34,332 nucleotides of DNA from JAJPKE01 sp052143275 (GCA_052143275.1 JBKQTH010000022.1:1-34332); one strand, 5' to 3'; counted from the first letter of the stretch, positions 1 to 7,932 are shown. Notes: a model not told the origin generated them from the sequence alone. Made by a program: numbers and translations.

Positions 1-9
1 CACGTCACA

Positions 10-1032
10 ATGCCCGAGAGACAGGTTCTAAAGAGCAAAATGATACCACATCAGAACTCGCGACCAATGTCTAGTACATCTGCTCGCCACCGAGCGATCA
101 TAACGAAACCGCTGGTGGAAGCACAGCTCTATCGACCTAGTTCCTTTGTCGCACTCACGATTCTCGTCTTCCCGGTAGTCGCTACCCTGGTCGCAGTGAT
201 CGTCTTTCTCGGCAGCACCAGCACCATTCCTAACTGGCTTCCATTTCTGGTTCTGCTATGCCTACCCTTTCTACCAGCGCTTTGGTTCGCGATGCAGAGT
301 GCGCGCACTACCTCGCTCAGTTTTGCTGCTGGCCGCCCGTGGCGACCATGGATCGAGCTACCCTGGGACAGCATAGAACGGGTCGAACAGTCAGGGCTAA
401 GCATACGGGCAATTGCCAGCGACGGCCGTCAACTCACTTTCGTTCCCTTCCTACTGAGAGACGGTACTCGGCTACGGCGAGAATTCCTCCTCAGACTACC
501 TCCTCACGTGCTAAGCGGTTCGCTGGGGCAAGAGGCAAAGAGGTTGCTTGTGCCTGACATCCAGACCACACCGGAGGGCGGACTTGCGGGTACGCTTCGC
601 GCGCATCCCAAACGCCTCTGGCGCAATCTAGCGTTCATTCTAGGATTGGCATTGATCGCAGCTGGAATCGCGTCGCTGTGGTACTTTGGCCCGTTTCCCG
701 GTCTCTTCCTGGCCGTGGGCGGCCTGTTGCTGGGATGTATGTGCCTGCTAGCTTTTGTGTGGCTGCTGCAGGAAATTCTGATCAACGAGAATGGAATCAG
801 CCGGACCATGCCGCTCAGGAGGCGTCCTGCCATGCTGGAATGGAGTAGCATCGATCTGATCGAGCATTCATCCCATGAGTATGTTCTGCGGCTACGCGGA
901 CCGGCGCGATTCATCTGCGTAGGTCCCTCCTTACTACCCTCCGCGGAACGGGATCTCATGCGAGCCTATATCCATGAGTATGGTATCAGTAGAGGGATCC
1001 CTACTGTCCGTCGTACCTGGATATTTGTGTAG
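10..1032 (+). CDS. Membrane protein with duplicated two-helix plus PH-like unit, function unknown
   Basis: I do not recognise a named family. The 340-residue product reads as two similar halves. Each half has a pair of hydrophobic segments (about residues 45-70 and 75-93; about 205-228 and 230-253) followed by a soluble stretch of about 70 residues rich in beta-type patterns. Each soluble stretch has a hydrophobic-tryptophan core (LPWDSIERVEQ in the first, LEWSSIDLIEH in the second) and ends in a basic or helical tail. This resembles bacterial PH-like (bPH, YdbT/YcdF-type) membrane proteins, which is an inference from the pattern. The first visible ATG lies at the window edge, so any ribosome binding site is out of view; ATGs at 40 and 67 are alternatives. 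The gene converges on rpoN with a 16-base gap. Confidence 0.7.
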   Translation: MPERQVLKSKMIPHQNSRPMSSTSARHRAIITKPLVEAQLYRPSSFVALTILVFPVVATLVAVIVFLGSTSTIPNWLPFLVLLCLPFLPALWFAMQSARTTSLSFAAGRPWRPWIELPWDSIERVEQSGLSIRAIASDGRQLTFVPFLLRDGTRLRREFLLRLPPHVLSGSLGQEAKRLLVPDIQTTPEGGLAGTLRAHPKRLWRNLAFILGLALIAAGIASLWYFGPFPGLFLAVGGLLLGCMCLLAFVWLLQEILINENGISRTMPLRRRPAMLEWSSIDLIEHSSHEYVLRLRGPARFICVGPSLLPSAERDLMRAYIHEYGISRGIPTVRRTWIFV

Positions 1033-1048
1033 CATGACTGTTCTTCTG

Positions 1049-2482
1049 TTAAGATCGGCCGCGTCGCAGGCGCGAGGGAAGTATTCCTTCTTCGTCTCGA
1101 TATTTGGCCACGGTTCGTCGGGCAATATCGAAGCCGTCTCGCCGTAACTGACAGGCCAATTGTTCATCACTTAGCGGCCGCCTGGTATTTTCGGCGCAGA
1201 TCAGCTGCCTAAGGGCATTTTTAGCTGGCAAAGAAGCATTAAAGAAGTCATCAAACGGCACCACCTGACCACTGGGCAGCAGTACGAATTTTCCATCGGT
1301 AGCTCGGCTAACCGTAGATTCGTGGAGGCCGAGCGCCTCGGCCACGTCCGCTCGTGTCAATGGCTTGAGACCACGTGGCCCATACTCAAGAAATTCCCGC
1401 TGCCGATCAATCAGTGCATCTGAGACTCGCTGCATCGTATTCCAGCGCTGCTGAAGGGCCGCGATAAAGGATTGCGCCCGGTCAAAGTAGGTACGAATGT
1501 GCTGCTTGTCATCATGACTACCACCTATCTCCTTAATGTGCTTGTGTGCCCACTGATAGCCCTGATGAATGTGTAGATCGTAACGTTGCTCTTCAACGAC
1601 CTCGGCCTCGAATCCGGCTCCTCGACGGCGAATGACAACATCGGGACGAACGCTAGCCGCAACCTCGGCCAACTCTCCGCAGTCCGAATCAAAACCGTGC
1701 GTTGGATACGGATACAAGTGCTCACGAATGAAACGCCACTCGGCTTCGACTATCTTTGGTGTCCTGCCAATCGCATGGGCAACTTCACGGAAGCGCCGAA
1801 ACGCCAGCGCATGCAGGTGGTCCCTCACCAATAATTCGGCCAGCTTCCTAGGCTTCCCAGCTTGCGCTATACGCCGCAGCTGAATCAAAAGGCATTCCTG
1901 TGGACCACGGGCGCCGATACCCGGTGGGTCGAGGCGCTGGAGTAGACAGAGCACGTGCTCAATTGGTTCCCGACCACAGGAGAGCTCGCGCATAGCGTCT
2001 TCCACGATGCTGTCTGGGAGATACCCATGATGGTCGAGATTTCCTACCAAGTACTCGGCAATGACGAGTTCGTCCTCAGTAATCATCACGTTCAGCATCT
2101 GCAGCAGGCTATCACCACGCCGGGCCTTTCCAGCTACTCGTCCCATTGGATCAGAGCTGTCGTCCTCCAACGGTATACCGGTATTGGCCACGCCCATGTT
2201 ACTGTCCAGTAAATTGGGCTCATCATCGCGGCTCTGACCGCCGAAGAGCGGCATCCCACATGCCGGGCAGATGCGGTTGCCGGTATCAAGGCCTGCGCCA
2301 CAATAGTGACAACTCTCGCGCTCCAATAATTCGATTGCTGGATTGATATCTCGCTCGTGGGCAATAGCTCCCATCAGTTCTTGGCTCGGCATCTGAAGCA
2401 GATGTACTGCGACGATCTGCCGATGAGACATTACCTGCGTTTGACGTGGTTCCTGGGTTTGGTCTATATGAATATCTATCAA
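1049..2482 (-). CDS. rpoN: RNA polymerase sigma-54 factor with inserted zinc ribbon
   Basis: Sigma-54 directs core RNA polymerase to -24/-12 promoters and needs an AAA+ activator. Residues about 17-54 match region I (LLQMPSQELMGAIAHE...NPAIEL). A core-binding domain follows in the middle, then an HTH region, and the C-terminus carries the RpoN box ARRTVAKYR. Length is 477, normal for the family. Unusual is a CX2C-X10-CX2C motif (C58, C61, C72, C75) directly after region I, where most RpoN proteins have the acidic region II. It reads as a zinc ribbon. The start is a TTG at 2482. An ATG at 2431 lies inside the region I motif and would clip it, so TTG is preferred although its ribosome binding site is weak. 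No sigma-54 activator gene occurs in the window. Confidence 0.93.
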   Translation of the reverse strand: MIDIHIDQTQEPRQTQVMSHRQIVAVHLLQMPSQELMGAIAHERDINPAIELLERESCHYCGAGLDTGNRICPACGMPLFGGQSRDDEPNLLDSNMGVANTGIPLEDDSSDPMGRVAGKARRGDSLLQMLNVMITEDELVIAEYLVGNLDHHGYLPDSIVEDAMRELSCGREPIEHVLCLLQRLDPPGIGARGPQECLLIQLRRIAQAGKPRKLAELLVRDHLHALAFRRFREVAHAIGRTPKIVEAEWRFIREHLYPYPTHGFDSDCGELAEVAASVRPDVVIRRRGAGFEAEVVEEQRYDLHIHQGYQWAHKHIKEIGGSHDDKQHIRTYFDRAQSFIAALQQRWNTMQRVSDALIDRQREFLEYGPRGLKPLTRADVAEALGLHESTVSRATDGKFVLLPSGQVVPFDDFFNASLPAKNALRQLICAENTRRPLSDEQLACQLRRDGFDIARRTVAKYRDEEGILPSRLRRGRS

Positions 2483-2688
2483 AGCAGTTCCAACCCTCTC
2501 TCCCCGCGTCGCTGCGGTACACTATACCAATGGCAAAATGGTGCATCGAAGGTGACACGGAGCCAGAAAGCAAATACCATGCCGAAGCGCCTGGTATGCT
2601 CCGAATTAGCCTATACTTACTACTTTGTCTACCCGATATTCATCCAAAGGTACCAGATATACCTATTTATTACGTAAAGAGAGTGGCT

Positions 2689-2826
2689 ATGGCCGGAATT
2701 TTGGTAGCGCTTGCGCTGGGCTCGGTGGTCTTTTTGTCGGTGATCTTACTAGTGAGCGCGCTCATGCTACGCAGTAGATGGGATAAGATTGGTAGCCCGG
2801 ATCGTTCAGATCCCTCCAAGCACTGA
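2689..2826 (+). CDS. Single-helix membrane miniprotein
   Basis: A 45-codon frame begins with ATG at 2689, preceded by a purine-rich AAAGAGAG that can serve as a ribosome binding site. The product has one strong transmembrane segment (about residues 3-27, Leu/Val/Ala/Ser) followed by a basic anchor (RSRW) and a short polar tail. The reading frame is open upstream to 2446, but that part has no protein-like composition. The 3' end overlaps the convergent nucleotidyltransferase gene by 21 bases. Function is unknown. It could be spurious, but the helix-plus-basic-anchor layout is typical of real membrane miniproteins. Confidence 0.4.
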   Translation: MAGILVALALGSVVFLSVILLVSALMLRSRWDKIGSPDRSDPSKH

Positions 2827-3828
2827 GCTAAGATCCCTACTCTCTGCCGGGTTGGCCAAGCTGGATTGCAGAGCCGAGCGTACCTTTCTGCCGCGCTCAC
2901 CTGGATCCATCGTCGCCTGAAGTAGCCTCTCCATCCCCGGCAGGGTGGCCTCTTCCTTTAGCCGAGCCGATCCCAGGGCAGTAATCCACGCGCTTCGCCA
3001 GCGGTACTTATCCGGAACTGTGTCGGTCACCATCGAGTAAGCGCCGGTCTCCAACGCCAGCGCGACTCCCTCTGGCGGAAGGAGGCCACTCAGGTCTTCG
3101 GCAGCGACATTGGGCTCGGCCGCGAGTTCGCGAGCGACGGTAGCTGAATCTTCCCGGTACTGGGAGGATAAAGGCAGTACGCTCACCCGGCTGCTATACG
3201 CGCTATTCTTCGGCGTGGAGAGTAGGGCCTGTATGTCGGCACTCGAGGCTTTGTCCCGCGGTGCCACCAGGAATCGTGCCCGGCTAAAGAGCTCGGCTAG
3301 ACTCCGGATGGGATCCGCGTAATAATGGGGATCCAGTATCTGAACGATTTTGTCGAACCCAACCAACACGACGAGCTCAGTGCCGGCGGACACGTGAGTT
3401 CGTATGATATCCACCTCGTCCACATATAAGCCCCGGTTGACCACTACTACCCCACCGGACGACACCGCAGTAACATAGGCTACGAGCTGTACCAGGCGAT
3501 CTACTAGCGTAGCCCGTACCACTGACTCCTTGTCTACACTGGCGACCGCAAGGATCCAGAGCACACAGTCGATGCTGCCACTCGTTTTCGCTGCCTCCAC
3601 CAGGGCAGCATGCGCCAGTGTCAGGGGGTTGAATGTACCGGCAAACAGACCAACACGTCCGGCGCCAGCCACTTCCGCCTGTCCAGCAAAGAAATCGGTG
3701 GACGGTTCCGGTTTCTGTAAGAGCGCCTGAATCCTTTCCCAGGTCTCTACCAGATGGGCAGTGTCACCTAGTCGAGCCGACGCCGCCGCGTAACGCCCGC
3801 TCCAGACTGATGTCTGAATATTGGTCAT
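2806..3828 (-). CDS. NadD-like cytidylyltransferase-fold nucleotidyltransferase
   Basis: The product carries the signature of the HxGH nucleotidyltransferase superfamily, to which nicotinate-mononucleotide adenylyltransferase belongs. The motif GLFAGTFNPLTLAHAAL, near residue 60, corresponds to GxFxPxHxGH, and a late SSQYREDSATVAREL stretch resembles the ISSTxIR motif. The nucleotide-binding histidine motif is degenerate: TLAH replaces (H/T)xGH. At 340 residues the protein is far longer than NadD (about 200), with about 55 extra residues at the N-terminus and a C-terminal extension after residue 265. It may therefore act on a different substrate. The ATG at 3828 is preceded by AGGGGA about 11 bases upstream. 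It is divergent from the MocA-like gene. Confidence 0.7.
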   Translation of the reverse strand: MTNIQTSVWSGRYAAASARLGDTAHLVETWERIQALLQKPEPSTDFFAGQAEVAGAGRVGLFAGTFNPLTLAHAALVEAAKTSGSIDCVLWILAVASVDKESVVRATLVDRLVQLVAYVTAVSSGGVVVVNRGLYVDEVDIIRTHVSAGTELVVLVGFDKIVQILDPHYYADPIRSLAELFSRARFLVAPRDKASSADIQALLSTPKNSAYSSRVSVLPLSSQYREDSATVARELAAEPNVAAEDLSGLLPPEGVALALETGAYSMVTDTVPDKYRWRSAWITALGSARLKEEATLPGMERLLQATMDPGERGRKVRSALQSSLANPAESRDLSSVLGGI

Positions 3829-3943
3829 TGGAGGCGAATCCCCTGTACCATACTAAAATGGATTAGTTATGATGAGTTAGTGAGTCGTTAGATCGACCGG
3901 ACGCTACGTCCGGATCGAGCGCAAGATACAAAGTGCACGCTGC

Positions 3944-4621
3944 ATGGATAGACTTGGTGCCGCAGCCCACATCAGAGTCAACCCATCTATCGCCGCTATC
4001 GTGCTCGCCGCCGGACGTTCGACTCGAATGGGACGGCACAAGCTGTTGCTGCCGCTGGGAGGTCGTCCTCTAGTATCCTATGCGGTGGAGGCAGCCTCTG
4101 CAAGCTCGGCCGATCCCGTCATCGTCGTGGTCGGCTATCAGGCGGCGGAGATCCAGGCGGCATTACCGGCCGGGCGCTATCGTATCCGTATCAATCATGA
4201 TTACTCTCGCGGCATGGCCGGCTCACTGGTACAGGGTATAGCCGCTCTCGCCGCTTTACCTGCCGGCAGTAGGCCCCTCGCTGGAGCCATCATACTGCTT
4301 GCCGACCAACCTCTGGTCTCTACTAGGTTGATCAATCGCCTGCTGGAGAGTGCCTACGCTGCACCGTCCGCCATTCTTGCCACCACCTACGCCGGGCAGC
4401 GAAGCACACCGGTCTACTTCCCGAGCCTTCTCTGGGGCGAGTTACTGCAGATCACTGGGGATGAGGGCGGCCGGTCGGTGATCGCCAAGCACCCTGACCT
4501 GGTCCGGACTCTGGACATCGCCGAACCTGAGCCTGGGCTCGACGTCGACCGTGCCGAGGAGTACGACGAACTGGTGACTAACTGGGCACGCTATGCTACG
4601 AAGTTTCTCGATGGCTTGTAG
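3944..4621 (+). CDS. MocA/MobA-like nucleotidyltransferase
   Basis: This is a GT-A-fold nucleotidyltransferase of the MobA/MocA group. The nucleotide-binding loop AAIVLAAGRSTRMGRHKLLL starts at about residue 18, the metal-binding ADQPLVS motif follows near residue 121, and the length of 225 is typical. MocA enzymes transfer CMP to molybdopterin for xanthine-dehydrogenase-type enzymes. No such enzyme is encoded nearby, so cofactor specificity is inferred only, and other small-molecule substrates remain possible. The 3' end overlaps the convergent manA gene by 26 bases. A short hairpin (CCGGACG-CTA-CGTCCGG, 3897-3913) lies in its leader. Confidence 0.8.
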   Translation: MDRLGAAAHIRVNPSIAAIVLAAGRSTRMGRHKLLLPLGGRPLVSYAVEAASASSADPVIVVVGYQAAEIQAALPAGRYRIRINHDYSRGMAGSLVQGIAALAALPAGSRPLAGAIILLADQPLVSTRLINRLLESAYAAPSAILATTYAGQRSTPVYFPSLLWGELLQITGDEGGRSVIAKHPDLVRTLDIAEPEPGLDVDRAEEYDELVTNWARYATKFLDGL

Positions 4622-5669
4622 ATGGCTCAAGCTGGCCCTCCCGCCAGGATCGAGCCTTCTGATCATCCTGGGTGGGCACGTAGGAGATCAGCGCGTGTAC
4701 TCCGGAACCGCTCTCCAACCGGTAATCCGCAAGCGCCGCCGGTATTACCACAGTGTCTCCCGGTCCGAGTGAAAGCTGAGCGGAGGCCAAGCATACATCG
4801 CACTTTCCCTCCAACAGGCTGATGATATGGCAGCTTGACTGCATAGTCGCAGCGGTAAAATTGCCCCGAAAATGCAGCTCCTCTTCGAGAAAATGCTTGC
4901 AGGCGACCAGTACGCGGTGATCGCCTTCAAAACCCTTCTGGGGCGCAACCGCTACCGCTTGCGGCAATATGCCTTCGGCAGGCCGGTAGCTCATGACCGC
5001 CAGGGAACTGTCGACGTGGAGATCTCGCGGCTTGCCATTGGCCTGCAGCCTTCCATAGTCATACAACCGATAGGTCACGTCGGAATATTCTTGTAACTCA
5101 TATAGGACGATCCCAGGACCTATGGCATGTACTGTCCCTGCCGGAACAAAAATCACGTCACCGGTCTGCGCGGTAAAGATGTTCAGCAGACCTTCAAGGC
5201 TTCCCGCGCTAATGGCGTCTCGCACTTCATCTTGGCTCGCCTCGCGTAAAAGCCCAACCGCCAGCTGCGCACCAGGTTCAGCATGCAAAATATACCAGGT
5301 CTCGGTCTTTCCCAGCTTTCCACTCTCGTGCAACGCAGCATAGAGGTCGTCAGGATGCACCTGCACCGAGAGCCATTGCTTGGCGTCGAGAAACTTGGTC
5401 AAGAGTGGGAAACGATGTCCCGCAACCTCCGCGGCTCGCCAGCCAATCAACCGCTCGCCCAGTATCCCTACGAGTTCACCCAGGGTTTGCCCCTGGTAGG
5501 GCGGATTCGTGACGACACTTTCGATTGCCGTCTCCCATGATTCACCGATCTGAGCATCTGGAGGGATGACCTTGCCGGCATAGACAGCCAGACTTCTTCC
5601 ACCCCAGATGGTTTCGTGTAGGTCGCCAGCGAGCTGAATCGGTGCCAATGGTATCGACGGATCAGGCAT
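4596..5669 (-). CDS. manA: Mannose-6-phosphate isomerase, class I
   Basis: Class I phosphomannose isomerase is a cytosolic zinc enzyme interconverting mannose 6-phosphate and fructose 6-phosphate, which feeds GDP-mannose or mannose catabolism. The cupin zinc ligands are visible: SVQVHPDD (Gln and His), KTETWYIL (Glu) and GTVHAIG (His). The N-terminal WGGRSLAVY and GESWE motifs are also conserved. Length is 357, in the range of the shorter bacterial type. The ATG at 5669 starts directly before the conserved N-terminal region; the ribosome binding site is not strong. The gene stands alone on this strand, behind a terminator that isolates it from the upstream repressor-thioredoxin pair. Confidence 0.93.
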   Translation of the reverse strand: MPDPSIPLAPIQLAGDLHETIWGGRSLAVYAGKVIPPDAQIGESWETAIESVVTNPPYQGQTLGELVGILGERLIGWRAAEVAGHRFPLLTKFLDAKQWLSVQVHPDDLYAALHESGKLGKTETWYILHAEPGAQLAVGLLREASQDEVRDAISAGSLEGLLNIFTAQTGDVIFVPAGTVHAIGPGIVLYELQEYSDVTYRLYDYGRLQANGKPRDLHVDSSLAVMSYRPAEGILPQAVAVAPQKGFEGDHRVLVACKHFLEEELHFRGNFTAATMQSSCHIISLLEGKCDVCLASAQLSLGPGDTVVIPAALADYRLESGSGVHALISYVPTQDDQKARSWREGQLEPSTSHRETS

Positions 5670-5749
5670 GGTATGCGCCGCTCATTTCTGCCAGTACTTG
5701 ACTCTCCTCACTGTCCCAGCCTAACCTAACCAATCTCAAGCCGCAAGGA

Positions 5750-5788
5750 AAAGAGTACTGACGAGCTAATAGCTCGTCAGTACTCTTT
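5750..5788 (-). terminator. Strong hairpin terminator after the repressor gene
   Basis: A perfect 18-base-pair stem (5750-5767 paired with 5771-5788) encloses the 3-base loop AAT. Read leftward it is followed by a T-rich CTTTTCCTT stretch, the form of a Rho-independent terminator. It lies about 80 bases after the stop of the CsoR-family gene and before manA. Because the stem is AT-rich at its base on both sides, weak termination in the other direction is possible. Confidence 0.8.
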
Positions 5789-5866
5789 GGTTGGGAGGCG
5801 CATGCTCCCTACACTATTGGTGGAATCAGAGTACCTGAGATTACCGGTTTTGCACCTTTTGCTCGC

Positions 5867-6136
5867 TCAGACCCTGGCCAGCAAGGTGACCGCACGTAAA
5901 ACTTCCTCACGCGCCTCATCAGGTGATCGGCTCGACATCGCGTCAACAATGTGGCAACGCAGAACCTCAGCGGCAACACTCTCCATGCCGGCACGAGCCG
6001 CCAGGATCTGAGTTACTATATCTTCACATGACTTGCCGTTTTCAAGCATTCCTATAATTCCGCGTATCTGGCCCTCGATGCGACGCAGCCGCATCTGCAG
6101 GTCCGGCTGCGCTTTGTCGCTGACAGTAGTCGCCAT
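5867..6136 (-). CDS. CsoR/FrmR/CstR-family repressor with atypical ligand set
   Basis: A small all-helical DUF156-family repressor that acts as a tetramer and leaves its operator on binding a metal, an aldehyde or persulfide. The signature RLRRIEGQIRGIIGMLENG and the following C37 are clear. His62 lies 25 residues after C37, exactly as in copper-sensing CsoR (C36/H61), but the second Cys (29 after the first) is Ala66, and a Cys sits at 61 directly before the His. Canonical Cu(I) coordination is therefore unlikely, and FrmR-like or thiol/persulfide sensing fits better. The ATG at 6136 is chosen because GAGGG lies 5 bases upstream; an in-frame GTG at 6148 is the alternative. It follows the thioredoxin gene by 71 bases, probably as one transcript. 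Confidence 0.88.
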   Translation of the reverse strand: MATTVSDKAQPDLQMRLRRIEGQIRGIIGMLENGKSCEDIVTQILAARAGMESVAAEVLRCHIVDAMSSRSPDEAREEVLRAVTLLARV

Positions 6137-6207
6137 TCTCGCCCTCACCTGCCTTTACTTGCAGCACGCTATAATGCGAGTCCAGCTGGCAGCAAGCGAA
6201 AACGTTC

Positions 6208-6546
6208 CTATACTGGCGCGTTCAAGGCGGCATCAATGTGCCGGCGCAGTACGTCTGGTCTCTCAAGACCAACTATTCGGTCAATTTCCTGTCCGTCGCG
6301 GAAAAAGATAAGCGTCGGAATCCCCTGAACGCCGTAACCCCCAGGCGTCATCTGATTCTCATCAGTATTCATCTTCGCGAAGACCATTTTATCCTTATAT
6401 TCGCCAGCCAGCTGCTCAAACGCCGGCGCCATCATCAAACAGGGACGGCACCAGGGAGCCCAAAAATCTACCACAACCGGTTTATCCGACTTCAGCACAC
6501 TATCAGAGAATCCCTGATCTGTGACCTGAACAAGCTGATCCGACAT
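6208..6546 (-). CDS. trxA: Thioredoxin with WCRPC active site
   Basis: A 112-residue cytosolic thioredoxin that reduces protein disulfides and, in sulfur metabolism, persulfides. The active-site motif is WCRPC (C33, C36) instead of the usual WCGPC. The rest of the fold is standard: the buried Asp27 (VVVDFWAPW), the cis-proline in GIPT (P77) and the C-terminal helix. The ATG at 6546 has a textbook AGGAGG 5 bases upstream. It is the first gene of the leftward thioredoxin-repressor unit and shares its upstream region with the divergent cysteine desulfurase. Confidence 0.95.
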   Translation of the reverse strand: MSDQLVQVTDQGFSDSVLKSDKPVVVDFWAPWCRPCLMMAPAFEQLAGEYKDKMVFAKMNTDENQMTPGGYGVQGIPTLIFFRDGQEIDRIVGLERPDVLRRHIDAALNAPV

Positions 6547-6593
6547 AGCGTCCTCCTACTGAAGATATACGGGTTTACCGCTGCTGTATCGTA

Positions 6594-6613
6594 TACCATA
6601 CCGGGGTATCGTA
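6594..6613. promoter_or_regulatory. Candidate operator for the CsoR-family repressor
   Basis: An inverted repeat TAC-N-ATACC-GG-GGTAT-N-GTA sits in the 207-base region between thioredoxin and the cysteine desulfurase. CsoR-family proteins are known to bind GC-tract dyads flanked by AT-rich arms such as ATACCC..GGGTAT, so the match is good. A second dyad, TATCGTAT (6587-6594) with ATACGATA (6619-6626), surrounds it. Binding by the neighbouring repressor is inferred. Confidence 0.55.
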
Positions 6614-6708
6614 CACAGATACGATATCACATGATCACCGAGACTGTCAAACTGGGGACCACAACGCACTGCCTGGGGGGCAAGCGCTACGAAGTGCTAT
6701 GATAAATA

Positions 6709-6741
6709 GTGAATATTGGCGCATAGTGGTGAATATTCGCC
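6709..6741 (+). repeat. Two GTGAATATT repeats 20 bases apart before the cysteine desulfurase
   Basis: GTGAATATT occurs at 6709-6717 and again at 6729-6737, two helical turns apart. The second copy sits in a near-palindrome (GGTGAATATTCGCC, 6728-6741) that abuts the ribosome binding site of the desulfurase gene. The spacing suits a dimeric regulator, but no protein can be assigned. Confidence 0.4.
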
Positions 6742-6753
6742 GTGGAGGCTTCC

Positions 6754-7932
6754 ATGTCGCTTTCCGATGGAACCAGATATTTTGATCATGCTGCGACTAC
6801 ACCGGTTGACCCGAGGGTCGTCGAACGAATGCTACCCTATTTCTCCTCATTCTTCGGCAACGCCAGCAGCATCTACGCCCTCGGACGCCGAAGCCTTTCC
6901 GCTCTGGACGAGGCTCATGAGGAGATCGCCGAAGCACTCCATTGCCGTCCAACCGAAATCATCTTCACCGGTGGCGGCTCCGAGGCGGATAATCTGGCCA
7001 TCAAGGGAATAGCCTGGGCAGAGAGACGTCGTGGTAACCATATCATTACCTCCGCCATCGAGCACCATGCCGTCCTTCACACCTGCCAGCAACTGGAGCG
7101 CTACGGCTATACCGTTACCTATCTTCCGGTTGATGAGGCTGGTCTGGTAGACCCTGATGAAGTGGAGGCGGCAATCACCGACCAGACCGCGCTGGTTACT
7201 ATTATGTATGCGAACAACGAGATTGGCACCATACAGCCCATAGGAAAAATTGGGCGTATCTGCCACGCGCATAGAGTACCTTTCCATACCGACGCAGTAC
7301 AGGCGGCGGGGCTACTTGATCTTGATGTACGGGAGCTTGGCGTCGATCTGCTCTCACTCTCGGCCCACAAGTTCTATGGTCCCAAAGGGGTCGGAGTATT
7401 GTATCTGCGCCAAGGCACCCGCATTCAGCCGCAGATCGTGGGCGGCTCCCAGGAACGCAACCGCCGCGCCGGCACTGAGAACGTGGCCGGAGCGGTAGGA
7501 GCCGCCGAGGCGCTGCGCCTGGCCCGCGCTGAACGGGACACGGAAACCGAGCGGCTGACCAGGCTTCGTGAGCGCCTCATCGCCGGCGTGCTGGCATTGC
7601 CCGGTGCCAGACTCACCGGTCATCCGAAGCTTCGCCTACCAGGTAGCGCCAGTTTTACTCTCGCTGGCGTTGAGGGCGAATCGCTTCTCCTCAACCTCGA
7701 TTTGATTGGCGTGGCCGCATCCAGCGGCAGCGCCTGCTCGTCGGGCGACATCGAGCCATCCCACGTACTGACTGCTCTTGGTATACCAGCCTCCGTCGCC
7801 CGAGGACATCTTCGCCTCACACTCGGCAGCAGCACCACTGATGACGATATTGACTTCGTGTTGGAAGAACTCCCGACTATTCTCGAACGGCTGCGAGCTT
7901 TGTCAACGAATCCTGCTCCTGCAGCGCCGTAG
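6754..7932 (+). CDS. iscS: Cysteine desulfurase (IscS/NifS class)
   Basis: A PLP enzyme that converts cysteine to alanine and leaves a persulfide on its catalytic cysteine for Fe-S cluster, thionucleoside or cofactor synthesis. Seen here are the N-terminal FDHAATTP motif, the GGSEADN cofactor loop, the PLP lysine K206 in SAHKFYGPKG and the persulfide cysteine C328 in SSGSACSSG. The two residue numbers coincide with those of E. coli IscS. The loop with SACSSG is the short-to-medium class I type. The ATG at 6754 is preferred: GGAGG lies 5 bases before it and is partly formed by the in-frame GTG at 6742. No iscU, sufB or thiI neighbour is present. Control shared with the divergent thioredoxin and repressor is likely. 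Confidence 0.94.
   Translation: MSLSDGTRYFDHAATTPVDPRVVERMLPYFSSFFGNASSIYALGRRSLSALDEAHEEIAEALHCRPTEIIFTGGGSEADNLAIKGIAWAERRRGNHIITSAIEHHAVLHTCQQLERYGYTVTYLPVDEAGLVDPDEVEAAITDQTALVTIMYANNEIGTIQPIGKIGRICHAHRVPFHTDAVQAAGLLDLDVRELGVDLLSLSAHKFYGPKGVGVLYLRQGTRIQPQIVGGSQERNRRAGTENVAGAVGAAEALRLARAERDTETERLTRLRERLIAGVLALPGARLTGHPKLRLPGSASFTLAGVEGESLLLNLDLIGVAASSGSACSSGDIEPSHVLTALGIPASVARGHLRLTLGSSTTDDDIDFVLEELPTILERLRALSTNPAPAAP

Noticed and set aside
2531..2545. Sigma-54-like promoter (TGGC...TGCA) upstream of the miniprotein and near rpoN
   Set aside because: The GG and GC dinucleotides are separated by 9 bases, not the required 10, and sigma-54 promoters do not tolerate this well.
3897..3913. Hairpin CCGGACG-CTA-CGTCCGG as a terminator
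   Set aside because: No T-run follows in either direction and it lies in a leader between divergent genes.
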